Shown piece by piece: positions 6,561 to 13,993 of a DNA stretch of 18,446 nucleotides. The notes beneath the pieces are model-generated. The model was not told the origin of the DNA. It saw nothing but the letters and a program-made list of their open reading frames with translations, and made no database searches. The DNA is from CAYFZR01 sp964347835 [NCBI: uncultured archaeon] (lineage in GTDB: Archaea > CAYFZR01): contig CAYFZR010000015.1 of the NCBI GenBank assembly GCA_964347835.1, forward strand, positions 1 to 18,446. Direction: 5' to 3'. A program made the position numbers and the translations under genes. Position 1 is the stretch's first letter, and the number at the start of each line of letters is the position of its first letter.

Positions 6561-7238
6561 ATGCCGTTGATTAAGTTAGAGGAAAGGATATTGCACTGGA
6601 TAAACGAAAGGACAGGAGCAGTCGATGTATTTGAAATGATAGACAGTATACTTGAAAGACCTGTACCAAAGCAGGCGATGAATCCTGCCTATTGTTTGGG
6701 AGGAATTGCTTTCTTTGCCTTTTTAATAGATTGTTTCACAGGTGTGTTCCTTGCTTTTTATTATATTCCCTCTGCTGAGATGGCGTATGAGAGCGTAAAA
6801 TTCATTTCAACAGAGGTGTATCTTGGTAGTTTCATGCGGAGTTTACATCACTGGTCTGCGCACCTAATGGTCGCAGCGGTATACCTGCATATGTTCAGGG
6901 TATACCTTGTTGGAGCCTATCAAAAGCCTAGGGAACTGAATTGGATAATAGGATTATTCCTACTATTCTGCACTTTGGGACTAGGGTTCTCAGGATATAT
7001 GCTTCCTTGGGACCAAGTTTCCTACTGGGCAAGCACCATAGGACTACAACTTGTTGCTTCGGTACCCGTGATCGGCCCTATATTTCAGAAGTTGCTCCTA
7101 GGAGGAGCAGAAATTGGCGGAGGAACTTTAGCAAGATTTTATACCTTACATATCCTAGTCTTGCCCATTGTCTTGATTGGTTTATGCGGCATACACTTCA
7201 TATTGGTAAGAAACCAAGGTATTAAAGAACCACTTTGA
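6561..7238 (+). CDS. Cytochrome b6-like protein (N-terminal half of split cytochrome b)
   Basis: This 225-residue membrane subunit of a quinone-cytochrome complex matches cytochrome b6 in size and motifs. The four bis-His haem ligands are visible: His96 and His110 in 'RSLHHWSA...YLHMFRVY', and His197 and His212 in 'RFYTLH...GIHFILVRNQG'. The second pair is 15 apart, the b6 spacing. Cys45 in 'AYCLGGI' aligns with the Cys that covalently holds the extra haem c-n in b6f complexes. Four membrane helices are expected, with 'GYMLPWDQVSYW' as the typical Qo-side loop. It is followed nine bases later by the subunit-IV-like gene, giving the b6f-type split arrangement. No Rieske gene is present in the window. 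Quinol oxidation or quinone reduction at this subunit is expected from the family. Confidence 0.93.
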   Translation: MPLIKLEERILHWINERTGAVDVFEMIDSILERPVPKQAMNPAYCLGGIAFFAFLIDCFTGVFLAFYYIPSAEMAYESVKFISTEVYLGSFMRSLHHWSAHLMVAAVYLHMFRVYLVGAYQKPRELNWIIGLFLLFCTLGLGFSGYMLPWDQVSYWASTIGLQLVASVPVIGPIFQKLLLGGAEIGGGTLARFYTLHILVLPIVLIGLCGIHFILVRNQGIKEPL

Positions 7239-7247
7239 GGAATAAAA

Positions 7248-7688
7248 ATGAAAATAGAAGAAGTAAAGGAGAAATTAGAAAAAAAAGAAGAAAAACATTT
7301 TATGCTTTTCAGAGACGAGGTCTTTAGGTATCCAGCAGTTATGTTTTTGGTATTCGCTGCCCTATGTTTTTTGGCAGCATTTCTACAGTTGCCAGTGCAC
7401 CCTCCGTTTGATCCGTTTAAGATGCCACCAACAAACTATCCAGACTGGTATTTTTTCCCAGTGTTTGGCTTTCTTAAATCATGGACTTGGCCAATAGGTC
7501 CTATACCTGCAAAGCTAATAGGTGGAATCATAGGACCTTCGATTTTTGTTTTATTGCTATTTATATTGCCATTTATAGATAGAAAAGAGGCATATTACCC
7601 TTGGGACAGACCTTTCTGGACGATAGTTGGTGTTATAACAATAATAGCCATGGTCGCCCTGAGCATATTTGCAGTAGTACACCATTAA
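7248..7688 (+). CDS. Cytochrome b subunit-IV-like protein (C-terminal half of split cytochrome b)
   Basis: This 146-residue partner of the b6-like subunit corresponds to subunit IV (PetD-like). A charged amphipathic N terminus (1-20) is followed by three hydrophobic segments (about 28-48, 88-110 and 124-143). The Qo motif is 'PDWY' at 65-68, in 'NYPDWYFFPVFGFLKSW'; the classic form is PEWY, so the catalytic Glu is replaced by Asp. PDWY occurs in some archaeal and bacterial cytochromes b, so this keeps a carboxylate and probably function. 'YYPWDRPFW' near 116 corresponds to the conserved loop before the last helix. GAGG (7237-7240) precedes the ATG. With the b6-like protein it would form the quinone-reactive core of the complex. 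Confidence 0.9.
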   Translation: MKIEEVKEKLEKKEEKHFMLFRDEVFRYPAVMFLVFAALCFLAAFLQLPVHPPFDPFKMPPTNYPDWYFFPVFGFLKSWTWPIGPIPAKLIGGIIGPSIFVLLLFILPFIDRKEAYYPWDRPFWTIVGVITIIAMVALSIFAVVHH

Positions 7689-7697
7689 GGTGATAAT

Positions 7698-9146
7698 ATG
7701 GATATTGAATTAAAATATAGGTTAAAGGAAATATTTGGAGATAGAGTAAGATTTGATGAAGACGAAAGACTTCTCTACTCCCATGATGTGGGTATGCTTC
7801 CGGATTTGGTCTCAATATTTATGATGACAACCCTTCCGGACGCAGTTGTCCTTCCCGAAAATAATGAAGAACTTATAAAGCTTGCAAATTTAGCGAATGA
7901 ATTCAGAATGCCTTTGATACCGAGAGGATCAGCCTCTGGTGGATACGGGGGCGCGCTACCAGTATATGGAGGAATTGTAGTAGATCTTTCGAGAATGAGT
8001 AAAATCATTGAGATAAACAAAGATGAAAAAACAACTACGGTAGAGCCTGGTGTAATCTGGTGGACTCTTGAGAAAGAATTAAACAAACAAGGGTTGCAAC
8101 TAAAGCACTACCCATCAAGCGCACCTTCAGCTACCGTAGCCGGTTGGATCGCGCAGGGAGGCACAGGAATAGGTAGCCTAACCCATGGTGGCGCGTGTGG
8201 TGTGGTTAGGGAGGCTGAGGTAGTTACTCCGAATGGTAAAGTTATGACATTTAAGGACGAAGATTTAGATGTTGTCTGCGATTGTGAAGGCATAACCGGT
8301 TTCATAACAAAGTTGAAGATAGAAATAAAGGACATTGAGGAAATCATTCCTGTAACAGTGCTATTCAAAAACGCCTCTACCTTGGGCAGGGCAATAAGTG
8401 AAGTTGTGAAGGAAGCAAAACCATATACAATAGCATTTGGCACTCCTGGATTTACCAAACTTAAGCAAGAGGCTACAGGACACAAAGTTCTACCAGAAGA
8501 CAAGTACTATGCAATGCTCGCGTACTATGAGTCCGACTACAATAAGGTTAAGGAGAAACTTGTAGACATAATATATGCTAGCGCTGGAGAAATAGTAAGT
8601 GGTGAAGTCTCACAAGAAGAATGGGAGGAGAGATTTTACCCCATGCGCCTAAAAAGACTCGGTCCAAGCGTAATACCCAGTGAGGCACTCGCACCGTTAG
8701 AAAGACTCAGTGACGTGCTGGAAGCGATTGAAAAAGAGACAGAAGGTATGTATATAGGCGCGGAAGGGCAGGTGGTCAGTGAGAGTGAAGCCGCTATTTT
8801 AGTATTTTTCCTGGGCGATGAACGCACCTTCCTAGGATTTACCTTTGGTTGGAGTAATGCCTTCAAGCCCATCGATATAGCAAAGAAATTTGGTGGGAGA
8901 ATATATTCTACCGGGATATGGTTTTCAGGCGAATCTGAGAGTTTCTTTGGAAAAGAAAGATTGGAGAAAATAAGTAAGTTCAAGAGAGAAGTAGATCCCA
9001 ATGACATTATGAATCCCGGAAAGATATTTTCACCAAAGATAAAAGTATTCCCCATAATGCCTGTTTCTCTTGCAATTAAATTATCAAAACCTTTTATGAG
9101 TATCGGAAGCAAAATATTCAAATATAAAAGGCCCGAGGGCCATTAG
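7698..9146 (+). CDS. FAD-linked oxidase, GlcD/D-lactate dehydrogenase-like
   Basis: This 482-residue flavoprotein of the PCMH/VAO superfamily is related to GlcD and D-lactate dehydrogenases, which oxidise 2-hydroxy acids. The FAD-binding half includes 'PRGSASGGYGGALPVYGG' (75-92), 'TVEPGVIWW' near 114, and 'YPSSAPSATVAGWIAQGG' (138-155). The cap domain ends with the family signature 'FKREVDPNDIMNPGKIFSP'. About 30 more residues ('FPIMPVSLAIKLSKPFMS') form a hydrophobic/basic tail that could dock on the membrane subunits. No signal peptide is seen, so it is cytoplasmic. AAGGTGAT precedes the ATG; it follows the subunit-IV-like gene by nine bases and is ten bases from the HdrD-like gene. GlcD/HdrD-like pairs are known to work together. 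The substrate cannot be told from sequence. Confidence 0.9.
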   Translation: MDIELKYRLKEIFGDRVRFDEDERLLYSHDVGMLPDLVSIFMMTTLPDAVVLPENNEELIKLANLANEFRMPLIPRGSASGGYGGALPVYGGIVVDLSRMSKIIEINKDEKTTTVEPGVIWWTLEKELNKQGLQLKHYPSSAPSATVAGWIAQGGTGIGSLTHGGACGVVREAEVVTPNGKVMTFKDEDLDVVCDCEGITGFITKLKIEIKDIEEIIPVTVLFKNASTLGRAISEVVKEAKPYTIAFGTPGFTKLKQEATGHKVLPEDKYYAMLAYYESDYNKVKEKLVDIIYASAGEIVSGEVSQEEWEERFYPMRLKRLGPSVIPSEALAPLERLSDVLEAIEKETEGMYIGAEGQVVSESEAAILVFFLGDERTFLGFTFGWSNAFKPIDIAKKFGGRIYSTGIWFSGESESFFGKERLEKISKFKREVDPNDIMNPGKIFSPKIKVFPIMPVSLAIKLSKPFMSIGSKIFKYKRPEGH

Positions 9147-9156
9147 GAGGATTTTT

Positions 9157-10317
9157 ATGGTAGATTGGAGAGTTAAGTTAACTGATGAAATGTCTTGGGA
9201 AACATTTAGTTGCGCTCAGTGCGGATATTGTATTCCTGTTTGCTGCATGTATGATTTGGACAAATGGGAATCTTCTACACCTAGAGGAAAATTGTTTTTC
9301 CTTAAAAATGTACTAAAAAACAGAGCCAGATTTGACGAAAATATGACTGAGAAGATATTCCAGTGCACAACATGCGGATACTGCCACGAAGTTTGTCAGG
9401 TTAACATACCAACCGTAGAACTATGGGAGGAGATTCGCTCAGAATTGGTACGTCTCGAATTAGGACCTATGGAAAATCATCTTAGAATAAAAAAGGCTAC
9501 ACAGGCAAAACACAATCCATACAACGAAGAACCCTCTGAAAGAGGGGCTTGGATACCTGAAAATATAAAAATAAAGGAAAATTCACCAATTTTGTACTTT
9601 GCAGGATGTACAGCCGCCTACAGGATGTTTGATCTTGCAAAAAGCAGTGTAAAAATATTGAATGCCGCTGGCGTAGATTTTGATTTTCTAGGTCCAAGCG
9701 AGTGGTGTTGTGGATCGCCCTTCTTGAGAACAGGTCAACTTGATATTGGATACGACTTGATAGCCCACAACATAGAGGAATTTAAAAATAGAGGTACTGA
9801 AACTGTTGTAGCGACTTGTTCTGGCTGTTATCGGACACTTCATGTAGACTACCCCAAGTGGTCTGATGCATTAGGACTGGATTTTAACGTCGAGGTTAAG
9901 CATGCCTCCCAATACATCTATGAACTCTTAAACGGAGGTAGAATCGATTTGAAAAACGCCATGGATATGAAAGTTACATATCATGATCCTTGCCATATAG
10001 GCAGACACGTGGGCATATATGATGAGCCCAGGAAGATATTAAGTTCAATACCAGGTTTAGAACTGGTTGAAATGGAAAATACTAAGGAACTAGCAAGATG
10101 CTGTGGCGCAGGAGGAGGATTTAGGGCACAATACACTGATAATGCAGTTAATCTTGCAGAAATTAGAGTTAACGAGGCTTTATCTACCGGTGCTCAGTTA
10201 ATCGCAAGTTGCTGTCCGTTTTGCAGACTGAACCTTTCAGATGGCGCAAAAAAGACTAATGCACAGATTAAGGTGAGAGATGTATCAGAATTGGTTTCCC
10301 AGTCCATGGGTATATAA
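9157..10317 (+). CDS. HdrD/GlcF-like iron-sulfur protein with two CCG domains
   Basis: This 386-residue electron-transfer protein resembles HdrD and GlcF. Two 4Fe-4S motifs come first: Cys19, 22, 25, 29 in 'CAQCGYCIPVC', and Cys70, 73, 76, 80 in 'CTTCGYCHEVC'. The usual Pro after each fourth Cys is replaced (Cys30 and Gln81). Two CCG modules follow: Cys151, 'CCG' 184-186, 'CSGC' 221-224; then Cys279, 'CCG' 315-317, 'CPFC' 353-356. In HdrD/HdrB such modules bind non-cubane clusters that reduce disulfides; in GlcF-like proteins they pass electrons from the flavoprotein. No membrane segment is present, so it is cytoplasmic, joining the GlcD-like subunit to the cytochrome b core. AGGAGG precedes the ATG. 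Whether the partner is a heterodisulfide or a quinone pathway is open. Confidence 0.92.
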   Translation: MVDWRVKLTDEMSWETFSCAQCGYCIPVCCMYDLDKWESSTPRGKLFFLKNVLKNRARFDENMTEKIFQCTTCGYCHEVCQVNIPTVELWEEIRSELVRLELGPMENHLRIKKATQAKHNPYNEEPSERGAWIPENIKIKENSPILYFAGCTAAYRMFDLAKSSVKILNAAGVDFDFLGPSEWCCGSPFLRTGQLDIGYDLIAHNIEEFKNRGTETVVATCSGCYRTLHVDYPKWSDALGLDFNVEVKHASQYIYELLNGGRIDLKNAMDMKVTYHDPCHIGRHVGIYDEPRKILSSIPGLELVEMENTKELARCCGAGGGFRAQYTDNAVNLAEIRVNEALSTGAQLIASCCPFCRLNLSDGAKKTNAQIKVRDVSELVSQSMGI

Positions 10318-10332
10318 AAAGAGGAATGGTAC

Positions 10333-10518
10333 TTGGAAGGTAAAACCTTTTATACATTAGACCTGATGACGAAACTCTTTGGTCTCTTGATAGTCACAGT
10401 CGGGATTGAGTTTATAACTAGAAGAGAATTTTCGATTGCATTATTTCTCATAAGCGCAGGCACTCTCTTAACGTTGCTTCCAGTTTACTTGAAGGCTAGG
10501 AAAAGCAAGGTTACCTAA
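10333..10518 (+). CDS. Small two-helix membrane protein, last gene of the operon
   Basis: This 61-residue protein has two hydrophobic segments (about 13-29 and 34-53) and a basic tail 'KARKSKVT'. The TTG at 10333 is used because GAGG lies about nine bases upstream; an alternative is the ATG of Met12, at 10366. A TATATAAAAA sequence (10311-10320) over the stop of the preceding gene could be an internal promoter, which would favour the ATG start. The end overlaps the convergent radical SAM gene by 8 bases. It is not recognised. By position it may be a membrane subunit or assembly factor of the cytochrome b complex, but it could be unrelated. Confidence 0.5.
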   Translation: MEGKTFYTLDLMTKLFGLLIVTVGIEFITRREFSIALFLISAGTLLTLLPVYLKARKSKVT

Positions 10519-12211
10519 ACTTCCTTACTATTGACCACAGTGCTTTTATTCTCTTAATTTTTGTCTTGTTCGAGAATCTTAACTCCGTTTCAGGGCATAA
10601 AGTTGCCTTATTAGCCTCTTCTAACTTACTTTTTAACTCAAATAGTTTTTTCTCTCTCCTTTTGTTATCACCAATTTTAAACACGTTATCTAATTCGTAA
10701 ACGATATTTCTCGCCAGTGATATCCGATTTTCAATTTCATGGGTTTCTTCTGGATCAAGAACATTTTTTTCTTTCTTAATCCTGTTTAACCTAAATGCAC
10801 TCTCATATGTGCTTTCAACTATATCTCTCTTTTTGAGCCATTTCGTCTCGTAATTTAGTGTATGCTGCCAACTAGGATTCAGTAAAGCCTTTCGATGTTC
10901 TTCCAATGATTTTAAGAATAATTTGAATCCAAATTTTTCTGGATTTTCATACGCTAGACTTCCGGGATCTAAAAAAGGTGCTAAAGGAGATATAAATGGT
11001 CTAACTCTTCCATTACCATCTAATTCTATCAGATGTCCACAGTATTCAACCGTATCATAAACAGAATCGATTGTCTGTTCTGGAACACCTATCATGAAAA
11101 ATACATCTATTCTATTACAGTCAAGTTCTACTGCCTTCTTTATCGATTTTTCAAGATCTTTATTTTTGTAGTTTCTCCCCTGAGTTCTTCTAATATTGTA
11201 ATCATGACTCTCTGGGGATATCTGCAAATAAAATTCTTTTAATGCACGAGAAATCTTCTCTAAAAATGAATTAGATGGAGGTTTAAAAAATTCTATTACT
11301 ACTGGGTTTTCTATATCTTCTTTTTTTATTGAATCTAATACGTTTTCAGCATATTTATTTCCCCCTTGAAAAAGATCCCCGACTACGAATATAGGCCCTC
11401 TGATGTAATCCTGAATAATTGCCATGTCCTCAGCTATCCTTTGAGGACTCCTAAAGGCTATCTTGTTTCTCATACAAGTATTGTTGTAGAAGTAATGAGA
11501 TCCTCCACAAGTAACGCAATTATTTATGCACCCTCTACATGTAAAAACCGCTGTAAGGGGATAGTCTGTCCAATCTTTGAAGGGTATGTATCCATCCATA
11601 TCTCTGTCTCTTATCACCGACCTTATCAAAGGTTCCGGATTTAGCATAAGATCATCTAAGTTTTCTGGTACGTGGGAGATTGGATTTACTTTTATCTTCC
11701 CGTCATCTTTCCATGATAGATTTGACACGTTTTCAGGCTTCTCATTCTTCTCGATACAATCTAAAAGCATTAGAAATGGCTTTTCTGTAGAGTCTCCCCT
11801 TATGACATAATCAACTGTATAGTCAAGAATTTCCGTGTGAAAGTATGAGGAAGATTGCCCTCCCATTACTATCTTTGAATTTGGATGATACTTTTTTATA
11901 ATCTTTGCAACCTCTAAACTTCCTTGGGCATGGGGTAGCCAGTGTAGATCAATACCGAATACTTGAGAATCTAAGCCTTTTATGAGTTTTTCAACATTAA
12001 ATTTATTATCTTTTAGCATTTTTGCCGCAATATTTATTATTTTAACTTTGTACCCGTGTCTTTCCAGATACTCAGCGATACTGATAAAACCGATGGGATA
12101 CATTTCAAAAATGGAAGTAGAGGGGATCAAGTCGCTAACTGGACCGTAGAATATGCAAATCTCCCTGAAGTCGTATACACTTGGCGGGTGTAATAAAATT
12201 AAATCTGTCAT
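10511..12211 (-). CDS. B12-binding radical SAM protein (Ta0216-like)
   Basis: This 566-residue enzyme has an N-terminal cobalamin-binding-type Rossmann domain (about 1-150; 'MYPIGFISIAEYLERHGY', 'GIDLHWLPHAQG', 'KIVMGGQSSSYF', 'DYVIRGDSTE') and a radical SAM core. The [4Fe-4S] motif is Cys228-x3-Cys232-x2-Cys235 ('CINNCVTC'), with an extra Cys225. The core continues through 'LQISPESHD' and 'VFFMIGVPEQT'. The C-terminal ~100 residues are charged and helical. The overall pattern reminds me of an archaeal B12/radical SAM group named after Ta0216, whose reaction is not known to me. Members of this superfamily methylate or rearrange unreactive carbons, including in lipids. It is the last gene of an operon with a reductase and a methyltransferase; GGAGT (12222-12226) sits before its ATG. 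Substrate unknown. Confidence 0.85.
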   Translation of the reverse strand: MTDLILLHPPSVYDFREICIFYGPVSDLIPSTSIFEMYPIGFISIAEYLERHGYKVKIINIAAKMLKDNKFNVEKLIKGLDSQVFGIDLHWLPHAQGSLEVAKIIKKYHPNSKIVMGGQSSSYFHTEILDYTVDYVIRGDSTEKPFLMLLDCIEKNEKPENVSNLSWKDDGKIKVNPISHVPENLDDLMLNPEPLIRSVIRDRDMDGYIPFKDWTDYPLTAVFTCRGCINNCVTCGGSHYFYNNTCMRNKIAFRSPQRIAEDMAIIQDYIRGPIFVVGDLFQGGNKYAENVLDSIKKEDIENPVVIEFFKPPSNSFLEKISRALKEFYLQISPESHDYNIRRTQGRNYKNKDLEKSIKKAVELDCNRIDVFFMIGVPEQTIDSVYDTVEYCGHLIELDGNGRVRPFISPLAPFLDPGSLAYENPEKFGFKLFLKSLEEHRKALLNPSWQHTLNYETKWLKKRDIVESTYESAFRLNRIKKEKNVLDPEETHEIENRISLARNIVYELDNVFKIGDNKRREKKLFELKSKLEEANKATLCPETELRFSNKTKIKRIKALWSIVRKFR

Positions 12212-12228
12212 TTTTATTTTACTCCAAA

Positions 12229-13422
12229 TCAGACGAGATTTTTGATAAGGGGGAATAACTCGTTTATAATCCTTATCCTCAAGGGCGACTTAACCCTGAG
12301 GATGGATTCTCCATCGTATTTACTCATTCTTCCCATAAAACTTTCTATGAGGTCATCGTCTACGGCAAGTTTATCCCAAAATTTTCTTAGGAACATAGAT
12401 CTGTCAAAAACTTTAGATAGGTTGGCTTTCCACAGGTCTTCATATACGGATAGAGGGACATCCTCTAACATGTGTTTTGCCGAAATCTCCCCGGCAATAT
12501 TTCCTGCTATTGCGCTGGGTGGGATTCCTGCCCCTACTATTGATATTACCTGTCTTGCAGCATCGCCTACAAGCAATAAATTCTCGCCGTACGTTTTAGG
12601 CAGAGGTCCCCCGACCGGTAATATCGCTCCGATGCTTTTTTTTATCTTGGCACTTTTTAGTAAAGGATTATTTTTTACAAATCTATCTAAAATTTTGGAT
12701 AGAGTATCTCCTTTTTGCATAAAAGAATTCCTTACTCCTGTACCAACATTTGCGAGGGAATTTCCTTTGGGTATTATGTATGCATAAGTCCCTGGAGCAA
12801 ACCTTCTCCCAAAAAACATATCTACAGCATCTGTATCGACACCTTCCAAGAGATATTGTTTTACCTTGCATAGAGAATCGTTTTTTACGTATAGATTACT
12901 CCACTTCGCTACCTTAGAGTAAACACCATCTGCGCCAATTATAATCTTCGCTTCTATGTTAAAGGCTTCATCTTCTTTTTTAACCTTTACAACATTCTCT
13001 TTCATTCCTATTGCCTTCGTATTCAACAATACACTGGCTCCATTTTTCTCTCCTTGTTTTACGATATCTTCTATCCATTCATTCCGATTTAATACGATAC
13101 CTTCAAATTTTAGCTCCTTTGATTTATTTTTCGGCGAAATAAATTTGATCTTGTTTATTTCGTTGGAAATAAACTTTTTTGGCACATTAAAGAGGTATTC
13201 AATGACTTTTTTATCCACATCAGGCAAAAGATTCTTTAGTTCATTTATTTTAGGTAACAACTCTCCGCACTTTACAGGATAATCTATTCTTTCCTTATAG
13301 TCTATGCCTACTACATCTAAGTGTTTAGATGCTTCTCTAAGAGTAAAGGCGCCGGCTGGACCGAGCCCTACAACTAAGACATCACATTTTTCTTGCCTTT
13401 GAGAAATATGCGATTCCTCCAA
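12229..13422 (-). CDS. Geranylgeranyl-reductase-family flavoprotein
   Basis: This 397-residue FAD protein belongs to the family that saturates isoprenoid chains of archaeal lipids or quinone tails. Visible are the Rossmann motif 'VVGLGPAG' (17-24), 'VKCGELLP' with Cys52 (the family's conserved KCG position), 'IIGADGVYSKVA' (161-172), 'PGTYAYIIPKG' (210-220, the PxxYxWxFP-like substrate motif with W and F replaced by Y and I) and the FAD motif 'LLLVGDAARQV' (282-292). The TTG start at 13422 has AAAGG six bases upstream, inside the methyltransferase gene; the two overlap by 41 bases, which suggests coupled translation. No N-terminal helix is seen, so the protein is cytoplasmic or peripheral. 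The substrate may be the archaeal diether core, a quinone tail or a related isoprenoid. Confidence 0.88.
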   Translation of the reverse strand: MEESHISQRQEKCDVLVVGLGPAGAFTLREASKHLDVVGIDYKERIDYPVKCGELLPKINELKNLLPDVDKKVIEYLFNVPKKFISNEINKIKFISPKNKSKELKFEGIVLNRNEWIEDIVKQGEKNGASVLLNTKAIGMKENVVKVKKEDEAFNIEAKIIIGADGVYSKVAKWSNLYVKNDSLCKVKQYLLEGVDTDAVDMFFGRRFAPGTYAYIIPKGNSLANVGTGVRNSFMQKGDTLSKILDRFVKNNPLLKSAKIKKSIGAILPVGGPLPKTYGENLLLVGDAARQVISIVGAGIPPSAIAGNIAGEISAKHMLEDVPLSVYEDLWKANLSKVFDRSMFLRKFWDKLAVDDDLIESFMGRMSKYDGESILRVKSPLRIRIINELFPLIKNLV

Positions 13423-13936
13423 AACAAACCTTTAAGAGTTTTTCTTGCCTAAATGAACTCTTATTGTAAAGGTTTTCAAGATCCTTTTCTTTGAAGGTAT
13501 GTATGAAGGGACTAAGTATTCTTGTATTGGGAACGATGCACAGAAACACTCCTTTTTCCCTTAACAAATCGTAAAATATTTTTAACGCCTTAACTGGAGA
13601 GTTTAAGTAGTAAAAAGATCCAGCACTAATTATTGTATCAAAAGATTGTGATTTAAAAGGCGGATTAAGAGCGTCTCCTACAATTAATGATCCTTTGTAA
13701 TACTTTTTTCCTCTCTTGATCATTTCGTACGATAGATCGATTCCTATCGAGTTAGGCATTTCCTTGGTGGTGTAACCCGTTCCAACTCCAACATCTAGGA
13801 CAAAATCGCCTTCTATTTCATTTAATAGTAGTTCTTTCATCTCTTTTGTGTATATTCTTGGATTTACGTAATCATAGAATCTTGATAGACAATCAAAAAA
13901 TATTTTCGCCCTTTTTTGATGAGACAGCAGTGGCAT
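13382..13936 (-). CDS. SAM-dependent class I methyltransferase (UbiE/MenG-like)
   Basis: This 184-residue methyltransferase shows motif I 'VLDVGVGTGYTT' (46-57), an acidic end of strand 2 at Asp67 ('GIDLSYEMI'), 'VGDALNPPFKSQSFDTI' (86-102) and 'LLREKGVFLCIVPN'. The N-terminal 'FFDCLSRFYDYVNP' resembles UbiE/MenG quinone C-methyltransferases ('FD..A..YD'), but the protein is shorter than usual (about 230-250) and lacks a clear C-terminal signature, so the target is uncertain. The ATG start has no Shine-Dalgarno; TTTTTAATA on the minus strand (about 13961-13969) lies ~27 bases upstream, so the transcript is probably leaderless. It is the first gene of the operon with the reductase and radical SAM genes. 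Quinone-ring or lipid methylation is inference from the neighbours. Confidence 0.82.
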   Translation of the reverse strand: MPLLSHQKRAKIFFDCLSRFYDYVNPRIYTKEMKELLLNEIEGDFVLDVGVGTGYTTKEMPNSIGIDLSYEMIKRGKKYYKGSLIVGDALNPPFKSQSFDTIISAGSFYYLNSPVKALKIFYDLLREKGVFLCIVPNTRILSPFIHTFKEKDLENLYNKSSFRQEKLLKVCFGGIAYFSKARKM

Positions 13937-13993
13937 GTTCTATGGAAATGTATATATGGTATTAAAAAATTTTGGAATAAAGGGAACGAATAA
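13937..13993. promoter_or_regulatory. Divergent promoter region of the isoprenoid genes
   Basis: This 57-base gap separates the methyltransferase (minus) and prenyl synthase (plus) starts. TGTATATATGG (13949-13959) can serve as the TATA box of the plus gene, with a start near 13978 and Shine-Dalgarno AAAGGGA (about 13979-13985). An AT run at 13961-13969 is correctly placed for a leaderless minus transcript. Confidence 0.5.

Noticed and set aside
8887-8899. Second GGTGGGA site as a tRNA 5' half
   Set aside because: It lies inside the GlcD-like coding sequence and has no cloverleaf elements after it.
10511-12211. Radical SAM protein as the tetraether or calditol lipid synthase
   Set aside because: The Cys motif and B12-type domain fit the superfamily, but I see no feature specific to those enzymes; only the broad family can be supported.
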